A DNA stretch of 64,000 nt from NCBI RefSeq assembly GCF_017921815.1, contig NZ_JAGEMM010000008.1, positions 141,211 through 205,210 on the forward strand, read 5' to 3'. Position 1 is the stretch's first letter; each line of letters opens with the position of its first letter. A program made the position numbers and the translations under genes. The DNA comes from Microvirga antarctica. GTDB lineage: Bacteria > Pseudomonadota > Alphaproteobacteria > Rhizobiales > Beijerinckiaceae. Below are positions 25,385 to 35,404 of this stretch, piece after piece. Under the pieces are notes generated by a model. It made no database searches and was not told the origin of the DNA. It saw nothing but the letters and a program-made list of their open reading frames with translations.

Positions 25385-26451
25385 GTGCCTGAAGGTGGCG
25401 TCTGGACGACGCCTTGAGCGGTGCGTGCGGGCGCGCGCTCATACCAGCCCTGGCTGCGGTTGACGATCCACACGATGGTGAGCATCACCGGCACCTCGAT
25501 CAGCACGCCGACGACGGTCGCCAGCGCCGCGCCGGACGTGAAGCCGAAGAGGCTGATGGCGGCAGCCACGGCCAGCTCGAAGAAGTTGCTCGCGCCGATC
25601 AGCGCCGACGGCCCCGCAATGGCATGCGATTCGCCCGCGACGCGGTTGAGCCAGTAGGCGAGCCCCGCATTGAGGTAGACCTGGATCAGGATCGGCACCG
25701 CCAGCACGGCGATGATGGCGGGCTGCGCGATGATCTGTTCGCCCTGAAAGCCGAACAGCAACACCAGCGTCGCCAACAAAGACACCAGCGAGAGCGGGCC
25801 GAGGATCTGCTGGGCCTTTTGCAGGGCGCCGTCTGCGCCCCGTGCGATCAGCCAACGCCGCAGCCACTGGGCGGCAATCACCGGGATCAGGATATAGAGC
25901 GCGACCGACAGGACCAGCGTGCCCCACGGCACGACGATGGCCGACAAACCGAGCAGCAGGCCGACAATCGGCGCGAAGGCGACGATCATGATCACGTCGT
26001 TGAGCGCGACCTGCGTCAACGTGAAATGCGGATCACCTTTCGTCAGGTTGCTCCACACGAACACCATGGCGGTGCAGGGCGCGGCGGCGAGAATGATGAG
26101 CCCGGCCGTATAGCTCGCGATCTGGTCGGCGGCCAGATACGGTCGGAACAGATGGGCGATAACGAACCAGGCGAGCAACGCCATCGAAAACGGTTTGATG
26201 GCCCAGTTGATGAACAGCGTCACGCCGATCCCGCGCCAGTGCCGGCCCACCTACCCCAAGGCGGAAAAATCGATCCGCAACAGCATCGGGATCACCATGA
26301 TCCAGATCAGGACCGCCACCGGCAAGTTGACCCGCGCGATCTCCGCCGCGCCGATCGCCTGGAACACAGCCGGAAAGGCGTGGCCGAGCGCGATTCCGGC
26401 AACGATGCACAACGTGACCCAAACGGTCAGATAGCGTTCGAAAATCGACAT
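25381..26451 (-). pseudogene. acr3: ACR3-type arsenite efflux gene interrupted by an in-frame amber stop
   Basis: Read continuously, the frame encodes about 355 residues of the ACR3 arsenite exporter (ten helices). Seen: the start SIFERYLTVWVTLCIVAGIALG, the conserved cysteine in LAAAPCTAMVFVW, and the glutamate in LIEVPVML. After codon 66 (RIDFSALG) there is a TAG at 26251-26253, then the frame continues without shift into VGRHWRGIGVTLF, the next family segment. A single base change from GAG, AAG or CAG would explain it. Everything else looks intact, so this is a very recent lesion, a sequence error, or a stop that is read through. Confidence 0.85.
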
Positions 26452-26461
26452 GCGGCCGTCC

Positions 26462-26989
26462 TCACCCGTTCGCCGCAGCGGCTCTCGTGTGGCCCTCTGC
26501 GGCGCCGATGGCCCGCACCCGCGCGTGGAGCGAAGCCTTGTCGAGGCTCGCGATCGGCAAACTGGAAAAGGCCTGGATGCGGTTCTTCAGATAGCGATAG
26601 GCGGTAAGGAATGCCGCCAGCTTTTCAACGTCGGAGCCCTCCACCGCGGCCGGGTCCTCGATGCCCCAGTGGGCGGTGACCGGATGGCCGGGCCAGACCG
26701 GGCAGGCCTCGCCGGCGGCGTTGTCGCAGACGGTAAAGACGAAATCCATAACCGGCGCATCCGCAGCCGCGAACGCGTCCCAGTTCTTCGACCGCAATCC
26801 CGCCGTCGGATAGCCGGCATCATTCAGCACCTTGATGGCAAACGGATTGACCGTGCCCTTGGGATGACTGCCCGCCGAATAGGCCCGAAACCGCCCCGCG
26901 CCGTCCGTATTGAGGATGGCTTCCGCGAGGATCGAGCGGGCGGTGTTGCCGGTGCACAGAAACATGACGTTGTAGATGCGCTCACTCAT
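26462..26989 (-). CDS. arsC: Arsenate reductase, low-molecular-weight phosphatase type
   Basis: A 175-residue enzyme that reduces arsenate to arsenite using a thiol relay. Seen: the P-loop FLCTGNTARSILAEAIL (catalytic Cys, CxxNxxR-like), SAGSHPKGTVNPFA, and the DFVFTVCDNAAGEACPVWPG stretch with two further cysteines, as in the thioredoxin- or glutaredoxin-linked ArsC families. It starts inside the end of arsR (8-bp overlap) and ends 10 bp before acr3. The extra C-terminal residues after the domain are polar. Confidence 0.93.
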   Translation of the reverse strand: MSERIYNVMFLCTGNTARSILAEAILNTDGAGRFRAYSAGSHPKGTVNPFAIKVLNDAGYPTAGLRSKNWDAFAAADAPVMDFVFTVCDNAAGEACPVWPGHPVTAHWGIEDPAAVEGSDVEKLAAFLTAYRYLKNRIQAFSSLPIASLDKASLHARVRAIGAAEGHTRAAAANG

Positions 26990-27338
26990 GGGCAGAGGCC
27001 TCCGGCTGGCAGCAGGGCGTGAGATCGGCCACGAGCGGGATGCAGATCTCCGGCCGCCCACCGCAGCAATCCTTGAGCAGAAAGGTCGCAACGGCGCGAA
27101 AGCGATTGAGATCAGCCCGGTAGACGATGGAGCGGCTCCGCCGCTCGGCCCGGATGAGCCCGGCGCGGCAGAGAATGGCGAGGTGGGACGACAGGGTGTT
27201 GTGCGGCACCGCAAGGTCCCGCGCGACCGTCCCCGCCGGCAGACCGGCAGGCTCGTGCCGGACCAACAGCCGGAACGCGTCGAGCCGGGTCGGCTGGGCC
27301 AGCGCCGCAAGGGCAATTATCACATCGGTGTTGTCCAT
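26982..27338 (-). CDS. arsR: ArsR-family arsenic-responsive repressor
   Basis: A 118-residue winged-helix repressor of the operon. Seen: IALAALAQPTRLDAFRLLVRH, the recognition helix PHNTLSSHLAILCRAGLI, and a cysteine-rich C-terminal half (KDCCGG, EICIP, TPCC), a pattern seen in arsenic-sensing ArsR proteins of alphaproteobacteria that bind As(III) with C-terminal cysteines. ATG 27338 chosen over a longer frame. It leads arsR-arsC-acr3. Confidence 0.92.
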   Translation of the reverse strand: MDNTDVIIALAALAQPTRLDAFRLLVRHEPAGLPAGTVARDLAVPHNTLSSHLAILCRAGLIRAERRSRSIVYRADLNRFRAVATFLLKDCCGGRPEICIPLVADLTPCCQPEASAHE

Positions 27339-27341
27339 ATG

Positions 27342-27355
27342 TCGAGACTTATCGA
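27342..27355. promoter_or_regulatory. Candidate ArsR operator upstream of arsR
   Basis: TCGA-N6-TCGA, an inverted repeat with the same 6-base spacing as the operators at 3598 and 3638 but different arms, ends 4 bp before the arsR start. The wider region reads as ATTTCGATAA in the gene direction, resembling published alphaproteobacterial ars operators. Position fits autorepression. Confidence 0.4.
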
Positions 27356-27902
27356 AATACGGATCGCTTGGCAAGCCGGGGGATGACGGGATTTCGAAGC
27401 TGCGCGAAGACTGACGACTTCACGCCCTCGGAAGTAAGCGCTCGTGGCTGGGCGGGTGCCGTCTCCCAAGCTGCGGCACTTGAAAACCCTTCCAGAGACC
27501 GGCGCGGGCAATCCCGATGAGCGGGGTCGCCTCGAAGGAGCCGGGACGGCCCACGCCGCGGCAAGCGACGGGCCGTCAACCCTTGGCTCCATGGTGTCAA
27601 GCCAGTTGTGACGCCGGCAAAATCAGTCTACCGAGGCACGCGTTCTTTGTGACCTCCCGCGAGTACTGATAAAACCGACACATCCGCGGGTTATGGCCAG
27701 CCTTGTTCGGTACGTTTTGAGACAAAGCAACGATTTGCATTGTCAATCTCCCGGATCGGGATCATCTTTCGTCAGCTCCGATGGCGGAGCGCCGGGTCCG
27801 CCCCGGGGCACACGCGATCGGAATTAAGAGAGCGGATCATTCAAACCGCGCGCGCCTGATGGGACCCGGGCGCGTTCAGGTTGCGGAACAGCGAGGCCAG
27901 CA
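27356..27902. other. 547-bp stretch with no recognised gene
   Basis: No credible coding frame was found between the arsenic operon and the small gene at 27903. Several short inverted repeats are visible (CCCGCG/CGCGGG near 27656-27694, CTCCG/CGGAG near 27778-27791, CCGGG/CCCGG near 27791-27805), none with a T-run. Composition is close to the neighbourhood. It may be remnant or untranscribed DNA. Confidence 0.5.
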
Positions 27903-28067
27903 ATGGCACTGGTTCTGAGCACAGCGGATGATCAAGCGAACTGTCGTCCGTCTGGCAGCTTTGAGACGGACATCCACCGCCTCGCGCGCATCCTCGATAG
28001 CGTCGAATGCAAGCGCGGGACACTCCTCGGCAAGACCTGTGGATCGGTGATCGCAATCGAGAGGTGA
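27903..28067 (+). CDS. Small unknown protein, first of a two-gene unit
   Basis: A 54-codon frame (MALVLSTADDQ ... SVIAIER) with GCGAGG 6 bases before its ATG. It ends 8 bp before the ATG at 28076, and its own last codons provide the ribosome-binding site of that gene, which suggests coupled translation. The amphipathic stretch DIHRLARILDSVE predicts a helix. I recognise no family; it is supported only by the ribosome-binding site and the spacing. Confidence 0.45.
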   Translation: MALVLSTADDQANCRPSGSFETDIHRLARILDSVECKRGTLLGKTCGSVIAIER

Positions 28068-28075
28068 GACCAGCC

Positions 28076-28309
28076 ATGACTGACGAAGAGATCGAAATCG
28101 TTGCTCAGGAACTCGCCAAAGTGGGAGGGACCTCCTGGTATCCGGGCCGGCAACACGGCGGCATGGTTCGCGTCGTGTCGGATCGCTATCGGGATCAGGC
28201 GCGACTCATCATCGAGGCCTTTGATCGCCTGCACGTCTGCGGCGCGATCGTCTTCTCATCCGCGGCCCGCCGTCCGCCCGCAACCCTGTCGAGACAGACG
28301 CCTCCGTAA
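28076..28309 (+). CDS. Small unknown protein, second of a two-gene unit
   Basis: A 77-residue protein with an acidic start (MTDEEIEIVAQELAKVGGTSWYPG), a core that looks folded (GGMVRVVSDRYRDQARLIIEAFDR) and a Pro/Arg-rich tail. The ribosome-binding site AGAGGTGAG is 7 bases upstream. I do not recognise a named family. The core alternates helix- and strand-like segments, so a compact domain is likely. Confidence 0.65.
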   Translation: MTDEEIEIVAQELAKVGGTSWYPGRQHGGMVRVVSDRYRDQARLIIEAFDRLHVCGAIVFSSAARRPPATLSRQTPP

Positions 28310-28320
28310 TTCCCCGGACG

Positions 28321-29058
28321 TCACATGTTCGCGCAGAGAACGATCAGTCCCCCGAGAACGATCATCGCGACAGCCGCGAAGCCCGCATCCCGCCATTCGA
28401 AAGGCGGCACGGCCATGATGGTGCGCGGGCCATGCGCATCAAGACCGCGAGCCTCCATGGCAATGGCGGTGCGCCCGGCGCGGCGGATGGCGAAGGCCAG
28501 CAGCGGGATAACGAGGCTTCCCGCCTCGACCGGTCCGGGAAGACGGCGCAGGACCCGCCCGGATTGCATGGCCCGGGCAAGGCGCATCTGTTGCGCTTCC
28601 GCAGCCAGATCCGGCACGAGCTGGAGCGCCGCAAACAGCGCGTAGCCAAAGCGCGGCGGCAAGCGGGCATGCGCCATCAATCCCCTCACAAACGCGCCGG
28701 GATCTGTCGTCAGGGCAAAGAACGCCGAGATCATCCCGCAGGCAACAGCGCGCAGGAACAGAGTCACGCCAGCCGAGGCAGCCGGTGAGCCGAACACCGA
28801 CTCGCCTGCCACATGCAAGGCGAAGGCGCTGTCCTCACGAAACAGGAGCGCAGTGGTGAGAAAGCCGAGCCCGAACAGGCTGAACGGCACCATCAGCCCG
28901 AGCAACAGCAACGGCGAGGTTCGCTCGAGGGCCACAAGGACAATACACACGATGAGGATCGCGCCGATCTGGAACCGCGCATCGAAGATCAGAATAGCGG
29001 CGACGAGCCAGACCGCGCAGACCGCGACCTTGCTCAGTGGATTGAGTGTTCTCACCAT
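28321..29058 (-). CDS. ykoC: ECF transporter transmembrane component (YkoC/EcfT)
   Basis: A 245-residue EcfT-type scaffold of the energy-coupling-factor transporter. Seen: the family start RTLNPLSKVAVCAVWLVAA, four to five helices, and a cytoplasmic coupling region with the two short A-R-x motifs (LARAMQSGR and MEARGLDAHG), the Ala-Arg-Gly signatures that contact the ATPases. It overlaps the ATPase gene by 7 bp and is the last gene of ykoF-ykoE-ykoD-ykoC. Start ATG 29058; the upstream frame is antisense noise of the ATPase. Confidence 0.92.
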   Translation of the reverse strand: MVRTLNPLSKVAVCAVWLVAAILIFDARFQIGAILIVCIVLVALERTSPLLLLGLMVPFSLFGLGFLTTALLFREDSAFALHVAGESVFGSPAASAGVTLFLRAVACGMISAFFALTTDPGAFVRGLMAHARLPPRFGYALFAALQLVPDLAAEAQQMRLARAMQSGRVLRRLPGPVEAGSLVIPLLAFAIRRAGRTAIAMEARGLDAHGPRTIMAVPPFEWRDAGFAAVAMIVLGGLIVLCANM

Positions 29059-30740
29059 GACTTCGTCGCCTGCAACCAGCGGCGGGCCGCAGCCGAGGAA
29101 GGCTCGCTCAGATTGGCCCGGGCGCAAAGGTCTGCGTCCGCGAGGAGATCCGGCGTCGGCCCGTCGGCGATGATGCGCCCCTCCGCCACCACCACGCTGC
29201 GGGGGCAGACCCGCAGGGCGAAGTCCATATCGTGGGTGACGACCGCGACCGCGCGTCCGTCCGAGCGCAGATCGTCGATGCGCGCCGACAGCGCAGCAGC
29301 GCCGGCAGCGTCCAGGCCCGCCATCGGCTCGTCGAGAACGAGCAATGGCCATCGGTCGGTGATGGTCAGCATGGCCAGCGCGAGACGCCGCTTCTGGCCC
29401 TGCGACAACTCGAAAGGATGGCGCAGGGCGAGACCGGCCAGTCCCCATTGATCGAGCGTTGCGGCGACACGGCGTTCGCGCTCATCATTGTCCATTCGCC
29501 GCGGCAGCGCGCCGCTCAGTTCGTCACGAACCGTGCCGCCGACGAACTGACTTTCCGGGTTCTGAAACGCAACGCCGCCTTTCGCGCCCTCCCGCACGCC
29601 GCTCTTAAGCGGCAGGAGCCCGGCCAGGCACGCCGCGAGAGTGGACTTGCCGGCACCGTTGGCGCCGAGGATCCCCACGACCTCGCCCTGTCGAACACTG
29701 AGCGACACGCCGCGCAGCACCACCGGACCGAGGAATGGCGCACAATCCGCTCCAACCAGAGCAGCGATCACCGGCGCATCCGCAGCCGCAGCGGGCGCTT
29801 CCGCGCTGGCTTTCGCGACGAACGCCGCCACGATGGGACGCGCCCGCGCGAGATCCTCAGGCGGGGCCGTCTCGGGGTTGAGATGCGCAAGCGCATCCGC
29901 CACGGACAGGGGCGCGACCGGCGCGCAGAGTCCGACCCGCGCGAGGCCTTCATCGAGGTCGCCTGCTGCCGGGCACCAGATTCCGAGAGCTGCAAGCAGG
30001 GATCGCTTCTCGCGAAAGATCGCGCGGGGCTCGCCATCGGCAACGATGGTGCCGTCCGGTCCGAGCACCACCAGCCGATCCATGGCGTCGATCAGCCCGT
30101 CGAGCCGGTGATCCACCACAAGCATGGTGCGGTCCGGCCGGCCTTCCGTCAGCAGCCGGTGCAACCGCGTCGCCGCGACGGGCGCAAGATGCGCCGTCGG
30201 TTCGTCGGCCACGAACAGGCCCGCATTCTGAACGAGGGTGGCGGCGAGCGCCACCAGTTGCCGCTCGCCGCCGGAGAGCGTGGCGGTGCGCCGCTGACGC
30301 CAGGCCTCGGGCAGGCCGACCTCCTCCATCGCCTGTGCGACCGCGTTCCGGATTCGGGCCACGGGCACGGCCTGGTTCTCGAGCGCGAAGGCGATCTCGT
30401 CCTCGACCCGCATGCCGCACAACGTGCGGTCGGCGTCCTGGAAATACTGCGCGACGTCCGCTGCCCAGCCCGAGGGAGGGCGTGTTTCGATCGGCACGCC
30501 GTCAATGGCGATGCGTCCCTCGACCTTGGCCGGGATGCTGTGCGGCAGCAGCCCGGTGAGCGTGAGCAGCAGGGTCGACTTGCCGGAGCCGGAGGCGCCA
30601 AGCAGCAGAACCCGCGTTCCCCGGCGAATGGCGAGATCGACCGGACCCACGGCGGCCGCCCCGGCGAAGGGGTAGCGCACGCTCACCGCCCGCCATTGCG
30701 CGGCGGGTGGACCCTCAGGCGAGAGCGGATCGGACGTCAT
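29052..30740 (-). CDS. ykoD: ECF transporter double ATPase (YkoD)
   Basis: A 562-residue fusion of two ABC ATPase domains. The first carries Walker A GASGSGKST and signature LSGGERQ; the second carries GANGAGKST and signature LSQGQKRR, with LVLDEPMAGLD as Walker B. Each is followed by its own H-loop region (VVDHRLDG and VVTHDMDF). Such fused EcfA pairs energise the YkoE/YkoC transporter. ATG 30740 overlaps the end of ykoE by 26 bp. Both sites look competent for ATP hydrolysis. Confidence 0.94.
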   Translation of the reverse strand: MTSDPLSPEGPPAAQWRAVSVRYPFAGAAAVGPVDLAIRRGTRVLLLGASGSGKSTLLLTLTGLLPHSIPAKVEGRIAIDGVPIETRPPSGWAADVAQYFQDADRTLCGMRVEDEIAFALENQAVPVARIRNAVAQAMEEVGLPEAWRQRRTATLSGGERQLVALAATLVQNAGLFVADEPTAHLAPVAATRLHRLLTEGRPDRTMLVVDHRLDGLIDAMDRLVVLGPDGTIVADGEPRAIFREKRSLLAALGIWCPAAGDLDEGLARVGLCAPVAPLSVADALAHLNPETAPPEDLARARPIVAAFVAKASAEAPAAAADAPVIAALVGADCAPFLGPVVLRGVSLSVRQGEVVGILGANGAGKSTLAACLAGLLPLKSGVREGAKGGVAFQNPESQFVGGTVRDELSGALPRRMDNDERERRVAATLDQWGLAGLALRHPFELSQGQKRRLALAMLTITDRWPLLVLDEPMAGLDAAGAAALSARIDDLRSDGRAVAVVTHDMDFALRVCPRSVVVAEGRIIADGPTPDLLADADLCARANLSEPSSAAARRWLQATKSW

Positions 30741-31299
30741 GGTCGATCGCAAGGCCGGACAGCACGCCGGTCCGGTAGAGCGCGCGCACGATCAGGTGGC
30801 CAAGCAGGCCGCCGAGCAACGCACCGCTGAGGCAGCGCAGCACAAACATGCTGAGCACGATCGTCGGCTGCAGCGCCCCGTAATCGAACCGGATCCAGGT
30901 ATAGACAAAGGAGAAGATTGCGGCGCCGACACCGGCCGCCATCAGGACCGGAAGCGAATAATTGCGCCACCGCGTCGCCGCGAACACGGCCTCGGCACCG
31001 GCTCCCTGGACGGCACCCGTGACAAGCAGCAACAGGCCCGCCGGACTGCCGAGCAGGATCTGCACGAGAGCTGCCAGGACCTCGGCCGTGAAGGCCACGC
31101 CGGGCTTTCTGATGATGGCTGCGGCCACGATCGAGACGATGAACCAGAAGCCCATCACCACATCCATCGTGAGGGAGCCGAACACCGCCTGGGCGATCAG
31201 CCACACCTGCACCCAGCCGAGATAGAGCACCGCGAATACCGCGCCCAGCACCGTCACGATGAGGGTTTCGCGCAGGGTCCAGCCTTGTTTGTCGGTCAT
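30715..31299 (-). CDS. ykoE: ECF transporter substrate-binding component (YkoE)
   Basis: A 194-residue membrane protein with five to six helices, of the YkoE family, the S-component for hydroxymethylpyrimidine or thiamine. Seen: SLTMDVVMGFWFIVSIVAAAIIRKPGVAF, PAGLLLLVTGAVQGAGAEAVF, and YTWIRFDYG. The genes before and after (ykoF, ykoD, ykoC) and the TPP riboswitch upstream of ykoF agree with a thiamine-precursor transporter. Confidence 0.93.
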   Translation of the reverse strand: MTDKQGWTLRETLIVTVLGAVFAVLYLGWVQVWLIAQAVFGSLTMDVVMGFWFIVSIVAAAIIRKPGVAFTAEVLAALVQILLGSPAGLLLLVTGAVQGAGAEAVFAATRWRNYSLPVLMAAGVGAAIFSFVYTWIRFDYGALQPTIVLSMFVLRCLSGALLGGLLGHLIVRALYRTGVLSGLAIDHDVRSALA

Positions 31300-31364
31300 G
31301 TCGACGATCCAATCGTTGAGGAGCGGGAATCGAAAAAGCGGGCGTGAGAAATCGCCGGCCGTTG

Positions 31365-31973
31365 TCAGGCGGCGCTCGGGCTGTTGGCCGAGACCTTCAG
31401 GTCGAGCGCCACATGGCCTTCCGGCGCGCCAAACCGCAGAAAGGCTTCGCTCAGCGTCGCGAAAACCGGTCCCGCATCGCCGCGCAGCTTGGTGCAGAAA
31501 TTCTTCGAGCGGTCGAACACGCCGGATTGCTTGAGAAAGTCGATGCAGCCGTAGATCTCGTCCATGTGATGCCCGTCACCGAGCGGATAGAGCGAGAATT
31601 GCGCGGCCACTGACAAGCCCGTTCGGGGCGCGTCGGCCACATGAAGGCGGGCGGCAGCGATGCGCTCGGTGAGCGATTTGTCGTGACGCGTGGGCCCGGT
31701 CGGCGTGCAGATCGGATCGTCCGGCTCGCCGGGGCACCCGCGCGAGACGGTCGCGGCGAGTACGCAATGGACGCCGCCCGTCGATGCCCTCACCAACAGA
31801 TCGCGCATGGCGGGAAAGAGTTGCTCCGGCGGCCCCACGATGAGCGTGGAGACGTCGTCGGTCTCGATGCGAAACGTCGGCCGATAAGGCTCGAGCGCAT
31901 CGATCGCGCCGAGGATGACCCCGACGAAATCGTTCGTCATGGGATACAATGAGATTTGTGCGCCGGAAAACAT
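31365..31973 (-). CDS. ykoF: Thiamine/HMP-binding protein YkoF
   Basis: A 202-residue protein with two tandem ferredoxin-like halves (first from FSGAQISLYPMTNDFVGVIL, second from GLSVAAQFSLYPLGDGHHMDEIY). YkoF binds thiamine and the HMP moiety and is thought to act with YkoEDC in uptake of the pyrimidine precursor. The ATG at 31973 directly follows the TPP riboswitch, and its ribosome-binding site lies in the riboswitch closing stem. The Tyr-Pro pairs in SLYP recur in both halves, consistent with internal duplication. Confidence 0.93.
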   Translation of the reverse strand: MFSGAQISLYPMTNDFVGVILGAIDALEPYRPTFRIETDDVSTLIVGPPEQLFPAMRDLLVRASTGGVHCVLAATVSRGCPGEPDDPICTPTGPTRHDKSLTERIAAARLHVADAPRTGLSVAAQFSLYPLGDGHHMDEIYGCIDFLKQSGVFDRSKNFCTKLRGDAGPVFATLSEAFLRFGAPEGHVALDLKVSANSPSAA

Positions 31974-31975
31974 CA

Positions 31976-32073
31976 GTCGCCTCGCTCCGCTGGTATTACC
32001 CAGATCAGCTGTAGGGTCCGCTGGCATTGCGCCATCATCTCAGCCCCGGCGATACGGAGCACCCCTGTCGAAG
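31976..32073 (-). ncRNA. TPP (thiamine pyrophosphate) riboswitch controlling ykoFEDC
   Basis: On the minus strand the conserved THI-box parts appear in order: AGGGGTGCTC, GGGGCTGAGATGATGGC, ACCC, GCTGATCTGGGTAATACCAGCGGAG. The outer stem is CTTCG (plus 32069-32073) pairing with CGAGG (31980-31984). That second strand is the ribosome-binding site (GCGAGG), 6 bases before the ykoF ATG. When TPP is bound the stem should form and hide the site, so translation would drop when thiamine is plentiful. This mechanism is inferred from the layout and matches known proteobacterial TPP switches. Confidence 0.93.
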
Positions 32074-32248
32074 TCCAAGGCTTAGCACCCTTTCTTTTGG
32101 GAATGCAAGCACAGGTCAGGAAACGTGACCGCCGCCACCCCTGGCTCATCTGCTCCCGTTTGAGCGCGACCATTAGCCCCAATGCGCTGCGGCCTCCCCT
32201 CGACAGGCGCCTTCAACAATGCTCCCATTGCGGCGGAGGGTTCAGCGC

Positions 32249-33568
32249 GTGTCGAGCAAACAAGCGGCCGCTCCCGACGAGGCATGTCGGTACGCCATGG
32301 GCATTGACCACAACGAGGCAGCGGACGTGCGTGCCATCGCGGTCGCGCCCTCGGCTGAACTCCGCACGGTCACGGTCCGCGATTTCGATGGGTTGGCGCC
32401 GCATCGGGCCGCCTGGGACAGGCTGGCCTGGAGTGCGCCGCAGCAAGTCGCCAACCTCCTGCCCTCCTGGGTCGAGGCCTTTCTGCGTCACCGGCTGAAG
32501 CCCCGCGAAAAATGGTTCTGCAGCTTTGCGTATCGGGGCGACGCGCTGGTGGGCGTGCTTCCGGCCGTCGTTGCGCCCCACCCGGTGCTGGGCCGCTTCC
32601 GTCCGCTGCTATCGACGCCCTTTGATGCGCTGACGCCGTCGGGGGATCTCCTGCTTGATCCGGCCCATGCGGAACTCGCCCTGCAGGCTCTGCTGGCGGA
32701 GGCCCGGGCGGCCGAGCCCGCCCATCTCGGGCTTGCTCTTCGCGCCGTGCGCCGGAGCTCGCCATTGTGGGGCGCTCTGACAGCAGCCGGCGGCGACCAT
32801 GTCAGACACGGCCTGCGGGCACGATTTTCATTCCTGGACGTGTCGGGCGACGCGGAGACCTATTTCGCCAGCCTCGGAAATCTCAGGCGCAACCTGAAAC
32901 GCTACCGCAAGAAGCTCGACGGTCGCGGTGCGGTCACTGTCGAGATGCGCAGGGGCGTCGCCCCTGGAGACCCGTTCCGCGACGAATTTCTTGCGCTGGA
33001 AGCGGCAGGCTGGAAGGGCCGCAATGACACTGCCCTTCTCAACCATCCGGGAGCGCTCGCCTTCTACATCGCGCTTCTGGACAACATCGCCGCGACGGGA
33101 CGGCTCGAATGGCAGGGTATTCGCCTCGACGGAAGGCTCGTGGCCGCGGGGATGGGCATCCGCTGCGGACGCTCGCTGATGCTCCCCAAGATCGCGTTCG
33201 ACGAGGATTATACCGATTGCATGCCGGGCAACCTGCTCAGCGCGGAGGTGATCCGCGATGGATTTGCCCGTTCGGATGTGGACGAGATCAACCACATGAG
33301 CAACGCCGCCTGGCATCAGTTCTGGCGCATGGATTCAGACGATTATACCGATATCCACCTCGTGCGCCCCGGCCTCGTGCCGATCCTGTTTCAGCTCTCG
33401 CGCGTCGGCGCGACGGCGTTCTACCAAGACCACATCCGGCCGCGCATTCCCGCCGCCCTGAAAGCCGCCCACCGCAAGTTCCGCAGGCGTGGCGACCGCA
33501 AACCGCGCCGCGCCGCCGAGACGCGGACCGCCGATCCGCTCAGGACTTCAGCCGGTAACCGGTCCTGA
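32249..33568 (+). CDS. CelD/BcsL-like GNAT acetyltransferase
   Basis: A 439-residue protein of the BioF2-like acetyltransferase group often described as cellulose biosynthesis protein CelD. Seen: the fold core [47 protein letters not shown], and [20 protein letters not shown]. Members acylate polysaccharides or sugars. I chose GTG 32249 because GGAGG is 9 bases upstream; an ATG at 32297 is also possible and 32219 has no signal. It has no cellulose genes beside it. Its 3' end overlaps the convergent ABC permease gene by 29 bp. Confidence 0.82.
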   Translation: MSSKQAAAPDEACRYAMGIDHNEAADVRAIAVAPSAELRTVTVRDFDGLAPHRAAWDRLAWSAPQQVANLLPSWVEAFLRHRLKPREKWFCSFAYRGDALVGVLPAVVAPHPVLGRFRPLLSTPFDALTPSGDLLLDPAHAELALQALLAEARAAEPAHLGLALRAVRRSSPLWGALTAAGGDHVRHGLRARFSFLDVSGDAETYFASLGNLRRNLKRYRKKLDGRGAVTVEMRRGVAPGDPFRDEFLALEAAGWKGRNDTALLNHPGALAFYIALLDNIAATGRLEWQGIRLDGRLVAAGMGIRCGRSLMLPKIAFDEDYTDCMPGNLLSAEVIRDGFARSDVDEINHMSNAAWHQFWRMDSDDYTDIHLVRPGLVPILFQLSRVGATAFYQDHIRPRIPAALKAAHRKFRRRGDRKPRRAAETRTADPLRTSAGNRS

Positions 33569-34297
33569 AGATCCACGACACGGCAACCAGGCAGGCGACG
33601 AGGAACACGAGCGTCATGGTCAGGCTGATGCCGACGCTCACATCCGACACGCCATAGAAACTCCAGCGAAACCCGCTGATGAGGTAGACCACCGGATTGA
33701 ACAGCGTGATGGTGCGCCAGACCGGCGGCAGCATGTCGATGGAATAGAAACTGCCGCCGAGAAATGTCAGCGGCGTCACGATCAGCAGCGGCACGAGCTG
33801 CAGCTTCTCGAAGCCGTCGGCCCAGATGCCGATGATGAAGCCGAACAGGCTGAACGTGATGGAGGTCAGCACGAGAAAGCTCAGCATCCACAAGGGATGA
33901 TTGATCTGCAGCGGCACGAAGAGGCTGGCGGTCGCAAGCGTGATGAGACCCAGAATGATGGATTTCGTCGCGGCCGCGCCGACATAGCCGATGACGATTT
34001 CGGCATACGAGACGGGCGCCGACAGGACCTCGTAGATGGTCCCGGTGAATCGGGGAAAATAGATCGCGAACGACGCGTTCGAAATGCTCTGCGTCAGCAG
34101 GGTCAGCATGATCAGGCCCGGCACGATGAACGCGCCGTAACTCACGCCGTCGATATCGGCCATGCGCGACCCGATGGCGGCACCGAACACGACGAAATAC
34201 AGGGACGTGGACAACACAGGGGACACCACGCTCTGCAGCAGCGTGCGTCCCGCGCGCGCCATCTCGAACAGATAGATGGCGCGAATGGCGTGGAAGT

Positions 34298-34301
<4 letters not shown>
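33540..34301 (-). CDS. ABC-2 type transporter permease (YadH-like)
   Basis: A 253-residue, six-helix permease. Seen: [34 protein letters not shown], the motif [24 protein letters not shown], and [21 protein letters not shown], all typical of the ABC-2 half. It starts inside the ATPase stop (ATGA overlap), so the two are translated together. Substrate not recognisable; close to E. coli YadH in form. Confidence 0.92.
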
Positions 34302-35221
<920 letters not shown>

Positions 35222-35404
35222 GCAGGGCTACTGACACAATCGGGGGTGGCGTCGGGGTCACATACCTAAGCGCTTCCGCCGCCGTTGCAAGGTTGCGATG
35301 CGGCATGAAACGCAGCTCGACCGGGATAACGAGGCCTGCGCGGTGGCCGACGGCGCGACAGCAGGGCGCGTCGCTGCCGCTGGTCGTGGTCTCTAGGACC
35401 GCCT

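Noticed and set aside
26251..26253. Pyrrolysine or programmed read-through at the acr3 amber codon
   Set aside because: No pyrrolysine genes seen and ACR3 has no such residue; a plain mutation or error is simpler, though suppression cannot be excluded.
27356..27902. A tRNA or small RNA in the gap after arsR
   Set aside because: No cloverleaf or known RNA pattern could be drawn; only short GC stems.
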